Positions 6,758-14,505 of a stretch of DNA of 26,742 nucleotides are shown one piece after another. Made by a program: the position numbers and the translations under genes. How positions within the stretch are numbered: position 1 is the stretch's first letter; each line of letters starts with the position of its first letter. The stretch lies in assembly GCA_019634245.1 (NCBI GenBank), contig JAHQVR010000261.1:1-26742 (forward strand), read 5' to 3'. The notes below the pieces were generated by a model that was not told the origin of the DNA, made no database searches, and saw only the letters and a program-made list of their open reading frames with translations. This stretch comes from Gammaproteobacteria bacterium. Lineage in GTDB: Bacteria; Pseudomonadota; Gammaproteobacteria; Granulosicoccales; Granulosicoccaceae.

Positions 6758-9016
6758 TTATCCGTCCAATTGCTCCCGATAGTAAGCGTAGTGTCGAGGT
6801 GTTGGCGCTGACGAACCATTCATAATGCAGCCATTGACCTGAACCCCTGAAAATGACAGGCGTTTTAGGCTTTCAGCCAGTTGCGGTTCTTTCACTTCAC
6901 CCTCTTTGACCACCATGATGGTCGACCCGGCGTGTTTGCCCAAAGTGGCGGCCGTTGAGACGCTCAATACCGGTGGGGTGTCTATGATGGCAATATCGAA
7001 ACGAGGCGCGACCACATTCATAAACGCGCCAAATTCTTGGTCACTGGGCATCTCGCGAGCCACCCCATCACCCATGAAGCCGCGCGGGATCACATAAAGA
7101 TTAGGCACACTCGTCGGTTTCACAGTCTCTTTGAGCTCTGATTTGCCTCTCACTACTTCAGGTAGGCCAGGCCCCATTTGCAGACCGAAGTTCTTGTGCA
7201 ATTGGCCGCGCTGATAGTCAGCATCAATCAGCAATACGCGTTTGCCTGCTTGGGCCAGCAGAACCGATAGATTCATGCTGACAAACGATTTACCCATACT
7301 CGGTAGCGGGCTGGTGATCATCAGTACGTTGTTTCGAGCGCCGCTCATGACATCTTCAAGCATAGATCGCAATCCGCGTAAGTTTTCCACCGAGTAGTCT
7401 TCCGGTTTTTTCAAAGCTAAAACATTGGCAGATGCAGACGGGTCGGCCGCGCTATCGGTACTGCCCGGCAAGAGCCGACGCGGATCGACTACAGGTGCTG
7501 CGGCAATTCGTTTTTGTGCGCTACTTTTGGGAATGTTCATAAAGACCGGCAGACCGCTGGCTCGTTCGAGGGATTCTTGGTCGCTAATTACAGTGGTCAA
7601 CGCCGAGCGCAGCGTCAGGTAGAGCATGTATAGGAACAGAGTCGCTAACGTCGCGCCTACCAGAGCTAACAGCTTATTCGGTGATACGGGTTTTTTTGGT
7701 GTTAGTGCTTGGTCCCAGATCTGTACACTGCCGACATTGCCTGCTTCAGCGATGCGAATTCGCTGAAGTTTTTCGCTCATTTCACGAAATAATAGGCGTT
7801 TGGTGTCCGCTTCTTCTTCCAACACTTTTAAATCGCGCTCTACACGGGGTTGAACGCTAATAGTGCCGCGTACTTTTCGAATTTGATCGTTGAGTACCCC
7901 CAGCCGTTTATCGATGCGCTTCATATCTGGATGACTCGCGGTATAACGTTTTTCGAGATCGGCTTTTTCGATTTCTAGTTCGGTTCTTTCTCTTTCGAGT
8001 ACATCGAGCTGATTTAGCTTGATACGTGTTTGGGCATTGGTATCTAAAGAACCTCTAGAGACGCGAAAGCGTGCCAGTGCGTCTTCAGCGGCGCGAAGTT
8101 CTGCTTCCACCTGAGGCAGGCTTTGCTCAAGAATTTCTCGCTCTGTACTTGATTCGATCGTTTCATAAGTTAATTTAATATCACGGTATTGAGACACAAT
8201 TTCATTGGTTAACTCAGCTGTTTCGCGGGCGTCATCGCCGCGCAGCTTTACCGTAATCATTCGAGATTTGGTATCGGAAGTTTCAGTTGACATCGAAGCT
8301 CGGAAGTTAGAAATCGTTTCTTCCAAGGAGTTGCGAGTCACATTAAATTCAACGCCATTTTCAGCGCTTAATTCATTGACCTGAAGCGTTAGGTCGGCTA
8401 GTGGAGGTAGCTGAACCACGAGCTTTTCACCGACATTAGCTTCTGTAACCAGAAGCTGATCTTCTCGGCTTAGCGAATACTTTCCATCCCCAAGCGAAGT
8501 TAGAGTAAGAGCACTATCTTCCCATTCGCGTGGCACGCTGAAGTCGGATATCTCTAATCGTTCATCACTCCAGGCAAAGGATTTGGCGAAATCTAAATTC
8601 CCAACCCAGCCAGCCAGTGCTGGGATACGAGCGGTGACATCGCCAAGTACGGGTACTTTCTTGGGTTCGATATGGTTGCGAAGGTCGTACAGATCGACGA
8701 CCGGCTGCAGCACCTTACGAGATTTGAGAATATTGACCTCTTCTTTGATACCCGGACTTGTCCAGTCCGGGCCGCTGTCGTCGTCGTCCAGCGGTCCACT
8801 GCGTTCATTCACTTCGACCAGTGAAGAGGCTTCATATACTGGTGTGGTGCTGATCAGATACAGTGCGGCGAGGCCAATGCCCAACAACAAAGTCATCAAC
8901 AGGCCGAACTTGTGGCGCAACAGTAAGCGCAGGTATTCTTTAGCGTCGCTGGTAGCCGGTACGGTGGCATACCCTTGTAACGCTGGTCCGGGCTGCATGT
9001 AATTGACTGTTTTCAT
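6758..9016 (-). CDS. wzc: Wzc-like polysaccharide co-polymerase with BY-kinase domain
   Basis: A 752-residue inner-membrane protein. Residues about 20-70 are a Wzz-type N-terminus (transmembrane helix about 36-55, then PVYEASSLVEV); about 270-420 are long periplasmic coiled-coil helices. LTPKKPVSPNKLLA is the proline-rich segment before the second transmembrane helix (about 459-478). The cytoplasmic kinase has a P-loop-like Walker A (TSPLPSMGKSF, Lys576), Walker A' (VLLIDAD, 594-600) and Walker B (FDIAIIDTPP, Asp679). The C-terminal tyrosine cluster is short: Tyr743, Tyr745 and Tyr746. Such proteins control chain length and export through cycles of autophosphorylation and dephosphorylation. 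It is the first gene of the operon. No Wza exporter or Wzb phosphatase is in the window. The ATG at 9016 has no strong ribosome-binding site. Confidence 0.93.
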   Translation of the reverse strand: MKTVNYMQPGPALQGYATVPATSDAKEYLRLLLRHKFGLLMTLLLGIGLAALYLISTTPVYEASSLVEVNERSGPLDDDDSGPDWTSPGIKEEVNILKSRKVLQPVVDLYDLRNHIEPKKVPVLGDVTARIPALAGWVGNLDFAKSFAWSDERLEISDFSVPREWEDSALTLTSLGDGKYSLSREDQLLVTEANVGEKLVVQLPPLADLTLQVNELSAENGVEFNVTRNSLEETISNFRASMSTETSDTKSRMITVKLRGDDARETAELTNEIVSQYRDIKLTYETIESSTEREILEQSLPQVEAELRAAEDALARFRVSRGSLDTNAQTRIKLNQLDVLERERTELEIEKADLEKRYTASHPDMKRIDKRLGVLNDQIRKVRGTISVQPRVERDLKVLEEEADTKRLLFREMSEKLQRIRIAEAGNVGSVQIWDQALTPKKPVSPNKLLALVGATLATLFLYMLYLTLRSALTTVISDQESLERASGLPVFMNIPKSSAQKRIAAAPVVDPRRLLPGSTDSAADPSASANVLALKKPEDYSVENLRGLRSMLEDVMSGARNNVLMITSPLPSMGKSFVSMNLSVLLAQAGKRVLLIDADYQRGQLHKNFGLQMGPGLPEVVRGKSELKETVKPTSVPNLYVIPRGFMGDGVAREMPSDQEFGAFMNVVAPRFDIAIIDTPPVLSVSTAATLGKHAGSTIMVVKEGEVKEPQLAESLKRLSFSGVQVNGCIMNGSSAPTPRHYAYYREQLDG

Positions 9017-9083
9017 GAGTTTGGTGGTCCGTCCTCAGGCGTTCGGGCATCTCACTATCTGTCGCCGAGTATAGTTTCCGACA

Positions 9084-9112
9084 ATAAGATTGCTGTGGAA
9101 TTGAATACTCAA
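9084..9112 (-). promoter_or_regulatory. Candidate sigma70-type promoter for the polysaccharide operon
   Basis: On the minus strand TTGAGT (9107-9112) and TCTTAT (9084-9089) are separated by 17 bases, about 70 bases upstream of the wzc start. Each hexamer matches four of six consensus positions, so support is modest. The -35-like box overlaps the ATTGA-N4-TCAAT dyad at 9100-9113. Confidence 0.3.
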
Positions 9113-9115
9113 TGA

Positions 9116-9138
9116 CGATTCGGTGACACGGCGAATCG
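9116..9138. promoter_or_regulatory. Perfect 7-bp inverted repeat, candidate operator
   Basis: CGATTCG and CGAATCG are perfect inverted copies separated by nine bases (GTGACACGG). The half-site centres are 16 bp apart, a spacing compatible with a dimeric regulator. The element sits just upstream of the candidate wzc promoter, where an activator or a shared divergent regulator would bind. A DNA or RNA hairpin is the alternative. Confidence 0.4.
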
Positions 9139-9289
9139 CGCTTTATTTTTATTATTATTAGTTAGGCACTCTAAAGCACACATGATTTCGGTGCCAGAAG
9201 CTTCCTGCGCATCGATTACTTGATAAGGGGGAGTTTACCAACCCCAGTTGAGCTATATGTGACGTTGTTTTAATAAACTGTTACTTTTT

Positions 9290-10849
9290 ATGCCTCTATT
9301 GCCCGCAATGCGATCGACTTCAAAAGCACAGGCCACAAAGCGCCGGCGTAGGTGGCTCCCCAGAAATCGCCTGCTCTGGACAGCGCTAAGCTACCTTCTG
9401 CTAGTCCTGGGGGTCACGGCATTGGCGCCGCCACCGCCTGCCGTGGGGCTCAAGGGAGAGCTCCAGGAGGCGCGTAGGGTTCAATTTCTCGGGGATTTGA
9501 GTGCATTGGACGCTAATGGCAACAGAATTCTGTCGCAGAGTATATTTGATGCAGCGATGGCACAAATAGCTCGGGCTCGAACCGCCATATTGGTGGATAT
9601 GTTCTTATTCAACGACTGGCAGGGGCCAGATCCCGAAACTCATCGTGCTTTAGCGGAAGAGCTCACGCAGGCGTTGATCACGCAGAAAACAGCTCACCCC
9701 AACATGACGATTGTGGTGATCAGCGACCCGGTAAATACCGTCTACGAGGGTGTGACATCGCATTATTTCGATGCGCTAACCGCTGCGGGTATATCGGTGG
9801 TCCTGACTGATCTAACGCAACTGCAAGACAGTAATCCGTTGTATTCAGGTGTTTGGAGATACTTGATACGGCCGTTCGGTAATTCTGAAGCAAACACGCT
9901 CCCCAACCCTTTAGGACCCGGCCGGGTATCTATCCGCAGTTATCTTGCTCTGCTGAATTTCAAGGCGAATCATAGAAAATTACTGATCACGGATTCCGAT
10001 ACAGAGTTAGAAGCGTTAGTCATGTCGGCCAACCCTCACGATGGAAGCAGTGCTCATAGAAATGTCGCTCTGCAGTTTGGCGGGGAGGCCGCCAGGGATT
10101 TATTGAAAAATGAGGTGGCTTTGCTAAGGCTGTGTGACGAATTAGAGAGTGTGACTCAGTGGCCGACAGCCATGGCAGTAGTGCAGGCACCGAACGCGGC
10201 CAACAGGGTTGATCAGCGAGAATCCATAACTGGTTTTCCCGAGCTCACCACCGATACCCAACATCCGCAGACGATTCGAGTGGTTAATGAATCTGCCATT
10301 CAACAAGCGGCGTTGGCGATGCTTGACGAGGCGAAACCGGGCAGCAGGATTGATTTGGTGATGTTCTACTTGTCCGACAGAGATATCGTTAATGGTTTAA
10401 TCGATGCGCATAGTCGCGGAGCGAGTGTGCGCGTATTGTTGGATGTCAACAAAGATGCGTTTGGTCGGAGTAAAAATGGTGTACCCAATCAACCGGTGGC
10501 CAGGGAGCTTCACGAGGCGGGAATCGATGTTCGCTGGTGTGTCACATTGGGAGAACAGTGTCATGGGAAAATGCTCATAGCCGAGCTACCGGACCGGCAT
10601 GCGCTACTGCTGGGTTCGGGGAACTATACGAGAAGAAATCTCGATGACTTTAATCTTGAAAGTAATGTTCTGTTTACCAGTGATTCAAGCGGTGGTGTAA
10701 TCGCTGACGCCACGGAATATTTTGCCACGCAATGGAATAACACAACCAGCGAGACCTACTCGGCGGACTACACGACGTATGCTAAGACTCAATGGTGGTT
10801 AACCCCACAATACCGAATCATGGAATTCACTGGTATTGGTACGTTTTAA
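9290..10849 (+). CDS. Membrane-anchored phospholipase D-like protein (two HKD-type motifs)
   Basis: A 519-residue protein of the phospholipase D/cardiolipin synthase superfamily. A basic N-terminus (KRRRRW) precedes one transmembrane helix (about 28-46), placing the rest probably in the periplasm. Two PLD half-domains follow. The first has NHRKLLITD (His228, Lys230, Asp235) with MSAN downstream. The second has CHGKMLIAE (His425, Lys427, but Glu432 where Asp is usual) with GSGNYTRRN. The family hydrolyses or transfers phosphodiesters through a phosphohistidine intermediate; the substrate here is unknown, membrane phospholipid being most plausible. It is the first gene of a coupled three-gene set with two lipoproteins. 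Cardiolipin synthase is less likely, as those normally have two N-terminal helices. The ATG at 9290 is used; another in-frame ATG is at 9308. Confidence 0.82.
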   Translation: MPLLPAMRSTSKAQATKRRRRWLPRNRLLWTALSYLLLVLGVTALAPPPPAVGLKGELQEARRVQFLGDLSALDANGNRILSQSIFDAAMAQIARARTAILVDMFLFNDWQGPDPETHRALAEELTQALITQKTAHPNMTIVVISDPVNTVYEGVTSHYFDALTAAGISVVLTDLTQLQDSNPLYSGVWRYLIRPFGNSEANTLPNPLGPGRVSIRSYLALLNFKANHRKLLITDSDTELEALVMSANPHDGSSAHRNVALQFGGEAARDLLKNEVALLRLCDELESVTQWPTAMAVVQAPNAANRVDQRESITGFPELTTDTQHPQTIRVVNESAIQQAALAMLDEAKPGSRIDLVMFYLSDRDIVNGLIDAHSRGASVRVLLDVNKDAFGRSKNGVPNQPVARELHEAGIDVRWCVTLGEQCHGKMLIAELPDRHALLLGSGNYTRRNLDDFNLESNVLFTSDSSGGVIADATEYFATQWNNTTSETYSADYTTYAKTQWWLTPQYRIMEFTGIGTF

Positions 10850-10859
10850 TGTGCGTGCG

Positions 10860-11975
10860 ATGACAAGGCAATTGAAGATAGGAGTCATCTTTGTTGCTTT
10901 GTTAGTGTGTGCGTGTCATCGCTCCGAAGACGCCCCATCGGTTGGGCCATCAATTGATGCAAAGCAAGGTAGCGATTTTTGGCCGATTTTGGAAATCGCT
11001 GTGAAGCGACTCACGAGTGAGAACAACAATCCTCCTGCCTCACAGATCAGTGCAGATCAAGGTGCGCATTCTCCGTTCCCTCAATTACACCAACCCAGCG
11101 AACAGTGGGATCTGTTGTGGATAGAGAGAACACCTATGTCAGTAAAAGCCCATCAACAGATTTTTTCCAGGCTGCGAATCGGCGATGCTCCTGCAGTGAA
11201 CTCTGATTGGGCCTTTAGTGATGTCATGATGGCTCAGACGGCAAGTAGTGCTTCACCAGTAACAGACTTGCCAGGTACGTTTAACACCACAGTCGCTGTG
11301 GAGCGTGTGGCGAATGATCTTGCCGGTGCGCAAACCGATGGCAACCTCTGGGTGAGGGACCAGGCATTAACGCTGAGCCGATCCGAACGCTGTAGCACTC
11401 AAATCGAACTACCCCGCAGGGAGGGGGGCAGTTCTGAGTTTGTGACTGCAGACTGTGGACTGCGAGTGGATGGTCCAGGGATATCAGCAATCTCGTACCG
11501 ACTGATAGGGCAAAGAGCCGGGTCCTTGGGCTGGTTAACTCACTCGTGGGGAACACTTCCAGACGCTGGAGGCGCTGTGGTGCTGGATAGAGCTTGGCTA
11601 CATTTGGAGTCTTTCGGGGATCTGCAGCTCACGCGTCGTAAGCGCAAAAATCATCAGGGTCCCATTGCAGTTAACGCGATGATTTTCAGAATTGGGGCTG
11701 CTGCTGTGGAGCAGCATAGTGGTTTACGGTTTATTGATAAAGATGAGCAAAGAAGCAAACACAGTGGGTATCTATACCCGACCTCATGGCAGTTGCAGTC
11801 GGAGGAATTAGACATTGACATTCGATTGCAACCGCTCGTGGAGCTGCAGGAGTGGCCGGTCACCGGTAGGCTGGTTTGGCGAGGTGCAGTGATTATTTCT
11901 GGATCACACACAGGGGAGGGGTTCGTTTTATTCAACCCTGCTCCGATCGATGCAAAATCCCTTACGTCTTTATGA
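10860..11975 (+). CDS. AttH/CrtC-type lipocalin-like lipoprotein
   Basis: A 371-residue lipoprotein: MTRQLKIGVIFVALLVCACH gives a short signal peptide with the lipidated cysteine at Cys19 and His at +2, which by the enterobacterial rule suggests the outer membrane. The body resembles the lipocalin-like AttH/carotenoid 1,2-hydratase (CrtC) family: SDWAFSDVMMAQ (about 115-126), GWLTHSWGTL (about 234-243), then a C-terminal barrel with GYLYPTSWQL and LVWRGAVIISGS (about 318-329). Assigned by remembered family patterns, so moderately sure. CrtC adds water to carotenoid double bonds; AttH-like lipoproteins usually accompany a MacB-like ABC transporter, absent here. GTG at 10851 is an alternative start only one base after the PLD stop; ATG 10860 matches a normal signal-peptide length. 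Overlaps the next gene by four bases. Confidence 0.65.
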   Translation: MTRQLKIGVIFVALLVCACHRSEDAPSVGPSIDAKQGSDFWPILEIAVKRLTSENNNPPASQISADQGAHSPFPQLHQPSEQWDLLWIERTPMSVKAHQQIFSRLRIGDAPAVNSDWAFSDVMMAQTASSASPVTDLPGTFNTTVAVERVANDLAGAQTDGNLWVRDQALTLSRSERCSTQIELPRREGGSSEFVTADCGLRVDGPGISAISYRLIGQRAGSLGWLTHSWGTLPDAGGAVVLDRAWLHLESFGDLQLTRRKRKNHQGPIAVNAMIFRIGAAAVEQHSGLRFIDKDEQRSKHSGYLYPTSWQLQSEELDIDIRLQPLVELQEWPVTGRLVWRGAVIISGSHTGEGFVLFNPAPIDAKSLTSL

Positions 11976-13432
11976 GTGAGCCTGAGCCTTTTGGTGGGTT
12001 ACACGCACAGCGCGTTTTAGCGTTTGTAGGTTTGTGTTTGTTAGGAGGCTGTGATCGTACTGGTGAGTCTTCAGAGGCGAACGATCAAAGGCACACCGTA
12101 GAAATAGCTACACCAGGGCCCATTGCCAGAGCTGATCAGCGACCCGGGGATGCTGGGTTAGGCAAACAAGCATTGCTCAACGAACCCTATGTCAGTTGCG
12201 GTTTGCCGTTGAGCGTTTATCAAAGAGTTACCTCTGAGGCGGCGGTTATTCCGGTTCCTGGTCGTTCGGGGAAGGCTGCAACGCTCTCTTATGACGCTAC
12301 CTTGTGGACAAATGATGAGGGAGTTGAGGTAGTAAGCAGCAATTGTCTGGCCTGCCATGGCAGCACATTGTTTGGGGAGCTCGTGATTGGGCTCGGGAAT
12401 GAATTTGCTGATTTCACGCAGAATGCTTCAGACCGGGTTGAAGAGGTAGGGCTTTTTGTTCAGGGCGAGCCAGAGACGCGTGTATGGCAGAAGTATGCCG
12501 ATCGTATTGCAAAAATAGCCCCCTATCTCAAAACGAAAACGGTCGGTGTTAACCCAGCTAATAGTCTAACAATGGCGTTGATCGCTCATAGAGATCGGCA
12601 CACGATCGCTTGGTCTGAAGATCCTCTATTGCCTCTGCCCACTTTTGAGACGCCACCCGTCAGTGTGCCCCCTTGGTGGCGAATGAAGAAAAAGCATGCG
12701 ATGTTTTCAATGGGTGAGGGTCGCGGAGATCACGCGCGCATAATGATGGCGGCAGCCATGCTGTGCAGCGATAGCATAGAGCAGTTAGAACTCATAGATG
12801 CCTATGCACCCGATATTCGCAAGTACATAAGTTCATTGGAACCGCCTGCGTATCCGTTCCCAACTGAGTCTGATGTAGTCGCTCAGGGTGAGGGCGTTTT
12901 TAATGAGCATTGTGCGGGCTGCCACGGTCGGTACGGAGAGCCATCTTCGTACCCCAACCTGTTGGTGGACATAGAAGTCATAGGAACGGATTCAACCCTA
13001 ATCGATTTCGCGATTAGCGACGGTAAGGCATATGCACAATGGTTTAATGAATCTTATTTCGGTCAACTTTCGCAAGCAGTACCAGCAAACGGTTATGTTG
13101 CGCCACCGTTGGATGGTGTTTGGGCGACCGCACCCTTTTTACACAATGGTTCAGTGCCAACGATACGGGCATTATTAGACAGTCGATTGCGACCGACCTA
13201 TTGGATGCATGAAGTGGATGATGCGAACGACCCAAACAGTTTCGATCAACACAACATCGGGTGGCACCATCGAGTCCTTGATTCTGGCCAGGATAAGCCC
13301 GCAGTGGGTGTAAAACGTAAAAGAATTTACGATACTACCATCCCTGGATACAGTAACTCAGGTCATCTTTTTGGTGACCAGTTAAGTGATTCGGACCGCA
13401 GTGCCGTCATTGAATATTTAAAGACGCTTTGA
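11972..13432 (+). CDS. Dihaem c-type cytochrome lipoprotein, RoxA/MauG/CCP-like
   Basis: A 486-residue protein starting at an ATG that overlaps the previous stop (ATGA). Its signal peptide ends in LCLLGGC, with lipidated Cys27 and Asp at +2, which in enterobacteria means retention in the inner membrane. There are two haem-binding motifs: CLACH (Cys125, Cys128, His129) and CAGCH (Cys314, Cys317, His318). Near the C-terminus, PPLDGVWATAPFLHNGSVPT is the pattern I associate with RoxA-type dihaem oxygenases and relatives in the MauG/cytochrome c peroxidase superfamily. Family members use two c-haems to activate O2 or peroxide; RoxA cleaves isoprenoid double bonds. Substrate here unknown; a simple electron-transfer role is the alternative. 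A longer frame upstream overlaps the lipoprotein gene by 100 bp and lacks a signal peptide, so it is rejected. Confidence 0.85.
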   Translation: MSEPEPFGGLHAQRVLAFVGLCLLGGCDRTGESSEANDQRHTVEIATPGPIARADQRPGDAGLGKQALLNEPYVSCGLPLSVYQRVTSEAAVIPVPGRSGKAATLSYDATLWTNDEGVEVVSSNCLACHGSTLFGELVIGLGNEFADFTQNASDRVEEVGLFVQGEPETRVWQKYADRIAKIAPYLKTKTVGVNPANSLTMALIAHRDRHTIAWSEDPLLPLPTFETPPVSVPPWWRMKKKHAMFSMGEGRGDHARIMMAAAMLCSDSIEQLELIDAYAPDIRKYISSLEPPAYPFPTESDVVAQGEGVFNEHCAGCHGRYGEPSSYPNLLVDIEVIGTDSTLIDFAISDGKAYAQWFNESYFGQLSQAVPANGYVAPPLDGVWATAPFLHNGSVPTIRALLDSRLRPTYWMHEVDDANDPNSFDQHNIGWHHRVLDSGQDKPAVGVKRKRIYDTTIPGYSNSGHLFGDQLSDSDRSAVIEYLKTL

Positions 13433-13503
13433 CTCACATAAGTGTGCAACAGCCAGTGTTAGAATTGCGCCGCATAACGTATTGGAATTGATCAGAGACA
13501 ACC

Positions 13504-14505
13504 ATGGCGCTTAAGACTCCTTACCTGTTATTTTTAGGCGATGCTGCGGATCCACTCAGTGCAAAGGTCGCACAAGGCATCAAAGATTGGAGGCCAGAAC
13601 AAAGCGTCGGTCAATATAGAATGGAACAATGCCAAGCAGACTTGGGGTTGCCCGACCTAACCATTCAGCAAGCAGTTGACAAAGGTGCGAAGACGTTAGT
13701 CGTAGGAGTTGCCAATCGTGGTGGCTATATCAGCGACTCATGGATCGATGTGTTTGAAGAGGCGTTGCGTGCGGGTATGGATATCGCGTCGGGACTGCAC
13801 AATTTGCTGCGCGACGAACCTCGCTTAACTCGCTTAGCGAATCAATTAGGCCGATCCTTGGTAGATGTGCGAGTTCCCGACCAAGAATACCCCATTGCCA
13901 ATGGTCTGCCTCGCAGCGGTAAACGTTGTTTGGCCGTGGGTACCGACTGCTCTGTGGGTAAGATGTATACCGCACTGGCCTTAGAAAAATCGCTTAAGAA
14001 GAAAAGTATCAACGCCACATTCAGGGCAACCGGACAAACAGGCATATTGATTACGGGAGGTGGTGTACCTCTTGATGCGGTCATTGCTGATTTTATGGCC
14101 GGCTCTGTGGAGTGGTTATCGCCCGACAATGACGACAATCACTGGGACATCATAGAAGGTCAGGGGAGCTTGTTTCATGCTTCATACAGTGGAGTTACTC
14201 TGGCGTTAATTCACGGTGGAGCTCCCGATGCGTTGATACTGTGTCACGAACCAACGCGTCAGCACATGCGGGGATTACCGAATTATTCTTTGCCTAGTCT
14301 GTCAGAATTAAATTCGATGGCCCTACAATTGGCGCATGTGGTTAACCCGGCGTGCAAAGCTATTGGTATTTCAGTAAACACCGCCGCTTTGGATGAAGCT
14401 TCGGCAGCCGATTGTTTAAAATCCATCGAGGATGACATGGGAATGCCTGCTATCGATCCATTTCGTCACGGTGCCGATCGACTTGCCGATGCATTGATTG
14501 CCTAG
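13504..14505 (+). CDS. dgcN: DUF1611 family D-glutamate N-acetyltransferase
   Basis: A 333-residue DUF1611 protein. The N-terminal part (about 1-135) includes TLVVGVANRGGYIS; the C-terminal part has a P-loop-like segment GTDCSVGKMYTALAL (about 146-160, Lys153), ATGQTGILITGGGVPLDAV and WDIIEGQGSLFHASYSGVTL. DgcN proteins are known as the acetyltransferase of a D-glutamate catabolic route: D-Glu becomes N-acetyl-D-Glu, which DgcA then epimerises. The neighbour is exactly the expected partner, overlapping by one base, which strongly supports the call. The ATG at 13504 is preceded by AGAG about 8 bases upstream. Preceded by 71 bp without a clear promoter or terminator. Before this function was described the family was annotated as hypothetical or NAD-dependent epimerase. 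Confidence 0.88.
   Translation: MALKTPYLLFLGDAADPLSAKVAQGIKDWRPEQSVGQYRMEQCQADLGLPDLTIQQAVDKGAKTLVVGVANRGGYISDSWIDVFEEALRAGMDIASGLHNLLRDEPRLTRLANQLGRSLVDVRVPDQEYPIANGLPRSGKRCLAVGTDCSVGKMYTALALEKSLKKKSINATFRATGQTGILITGGGVPLDAVIADFMAGSVEWLSPDNDDNHWDIIEGQGSLFHASYSGVTLALIHGGAPDALILCHEPTRQHMRGLPNYSLPSLSELNSMALQLAHVVNPACKAIGISVNTAALDEASAADCLKSIEDDMGMPAIDPFRHGADRLADALIA

Larger units (their letters stand above)
9017..9289. other. Divergent regulatory region between polysaccharide operon and PLD operon
   Basis: This 273-bp non-coding stretch lies between divergent genes and should carry both promoters. It contains an ATTGA-N4-TCAAT dyad (9100-9113), a perfect 7-bp inverted repeat (9116-9138), and an A/T-rich run (about 9141-9162) with repeated ATT. 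For the plus-strand gene, a TTTAAT -10-like element lies at 9269-9274, but the nearest -35-like TTGAGC (9248-9253) is only 15 bases away, so that promoter is uncertain. Confidence 0.55.

Noticed and set aside
6562..6825. Plus-strand open frame of 87 codons entering the end of wzc
   Set aside because: GTG start without ribosome-binding site, no recognisable composition or motif, and its last third overlaps the conserved kinase C-terminus on the other strand.
9141..9162. A/T-rich run as a replication origin or iteron
   Set aside because: Too short, no DnaA boxes or iterated units; more likely part of promoter architecture.
11876..11971. N-terminal extension of the dihaem cytochrome
   Set aside because: It overlaps the lipoprotein gene by 100 bp and would bury the signal peptide and lipobox; the ATGA junction at 11972 is a better start.
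13433..13503. Terminator or regulatory RNA before dgcN
   Set aside because: Only a 4-bp CACA/TGTG stem without a T-run is visible; nothing convincing.
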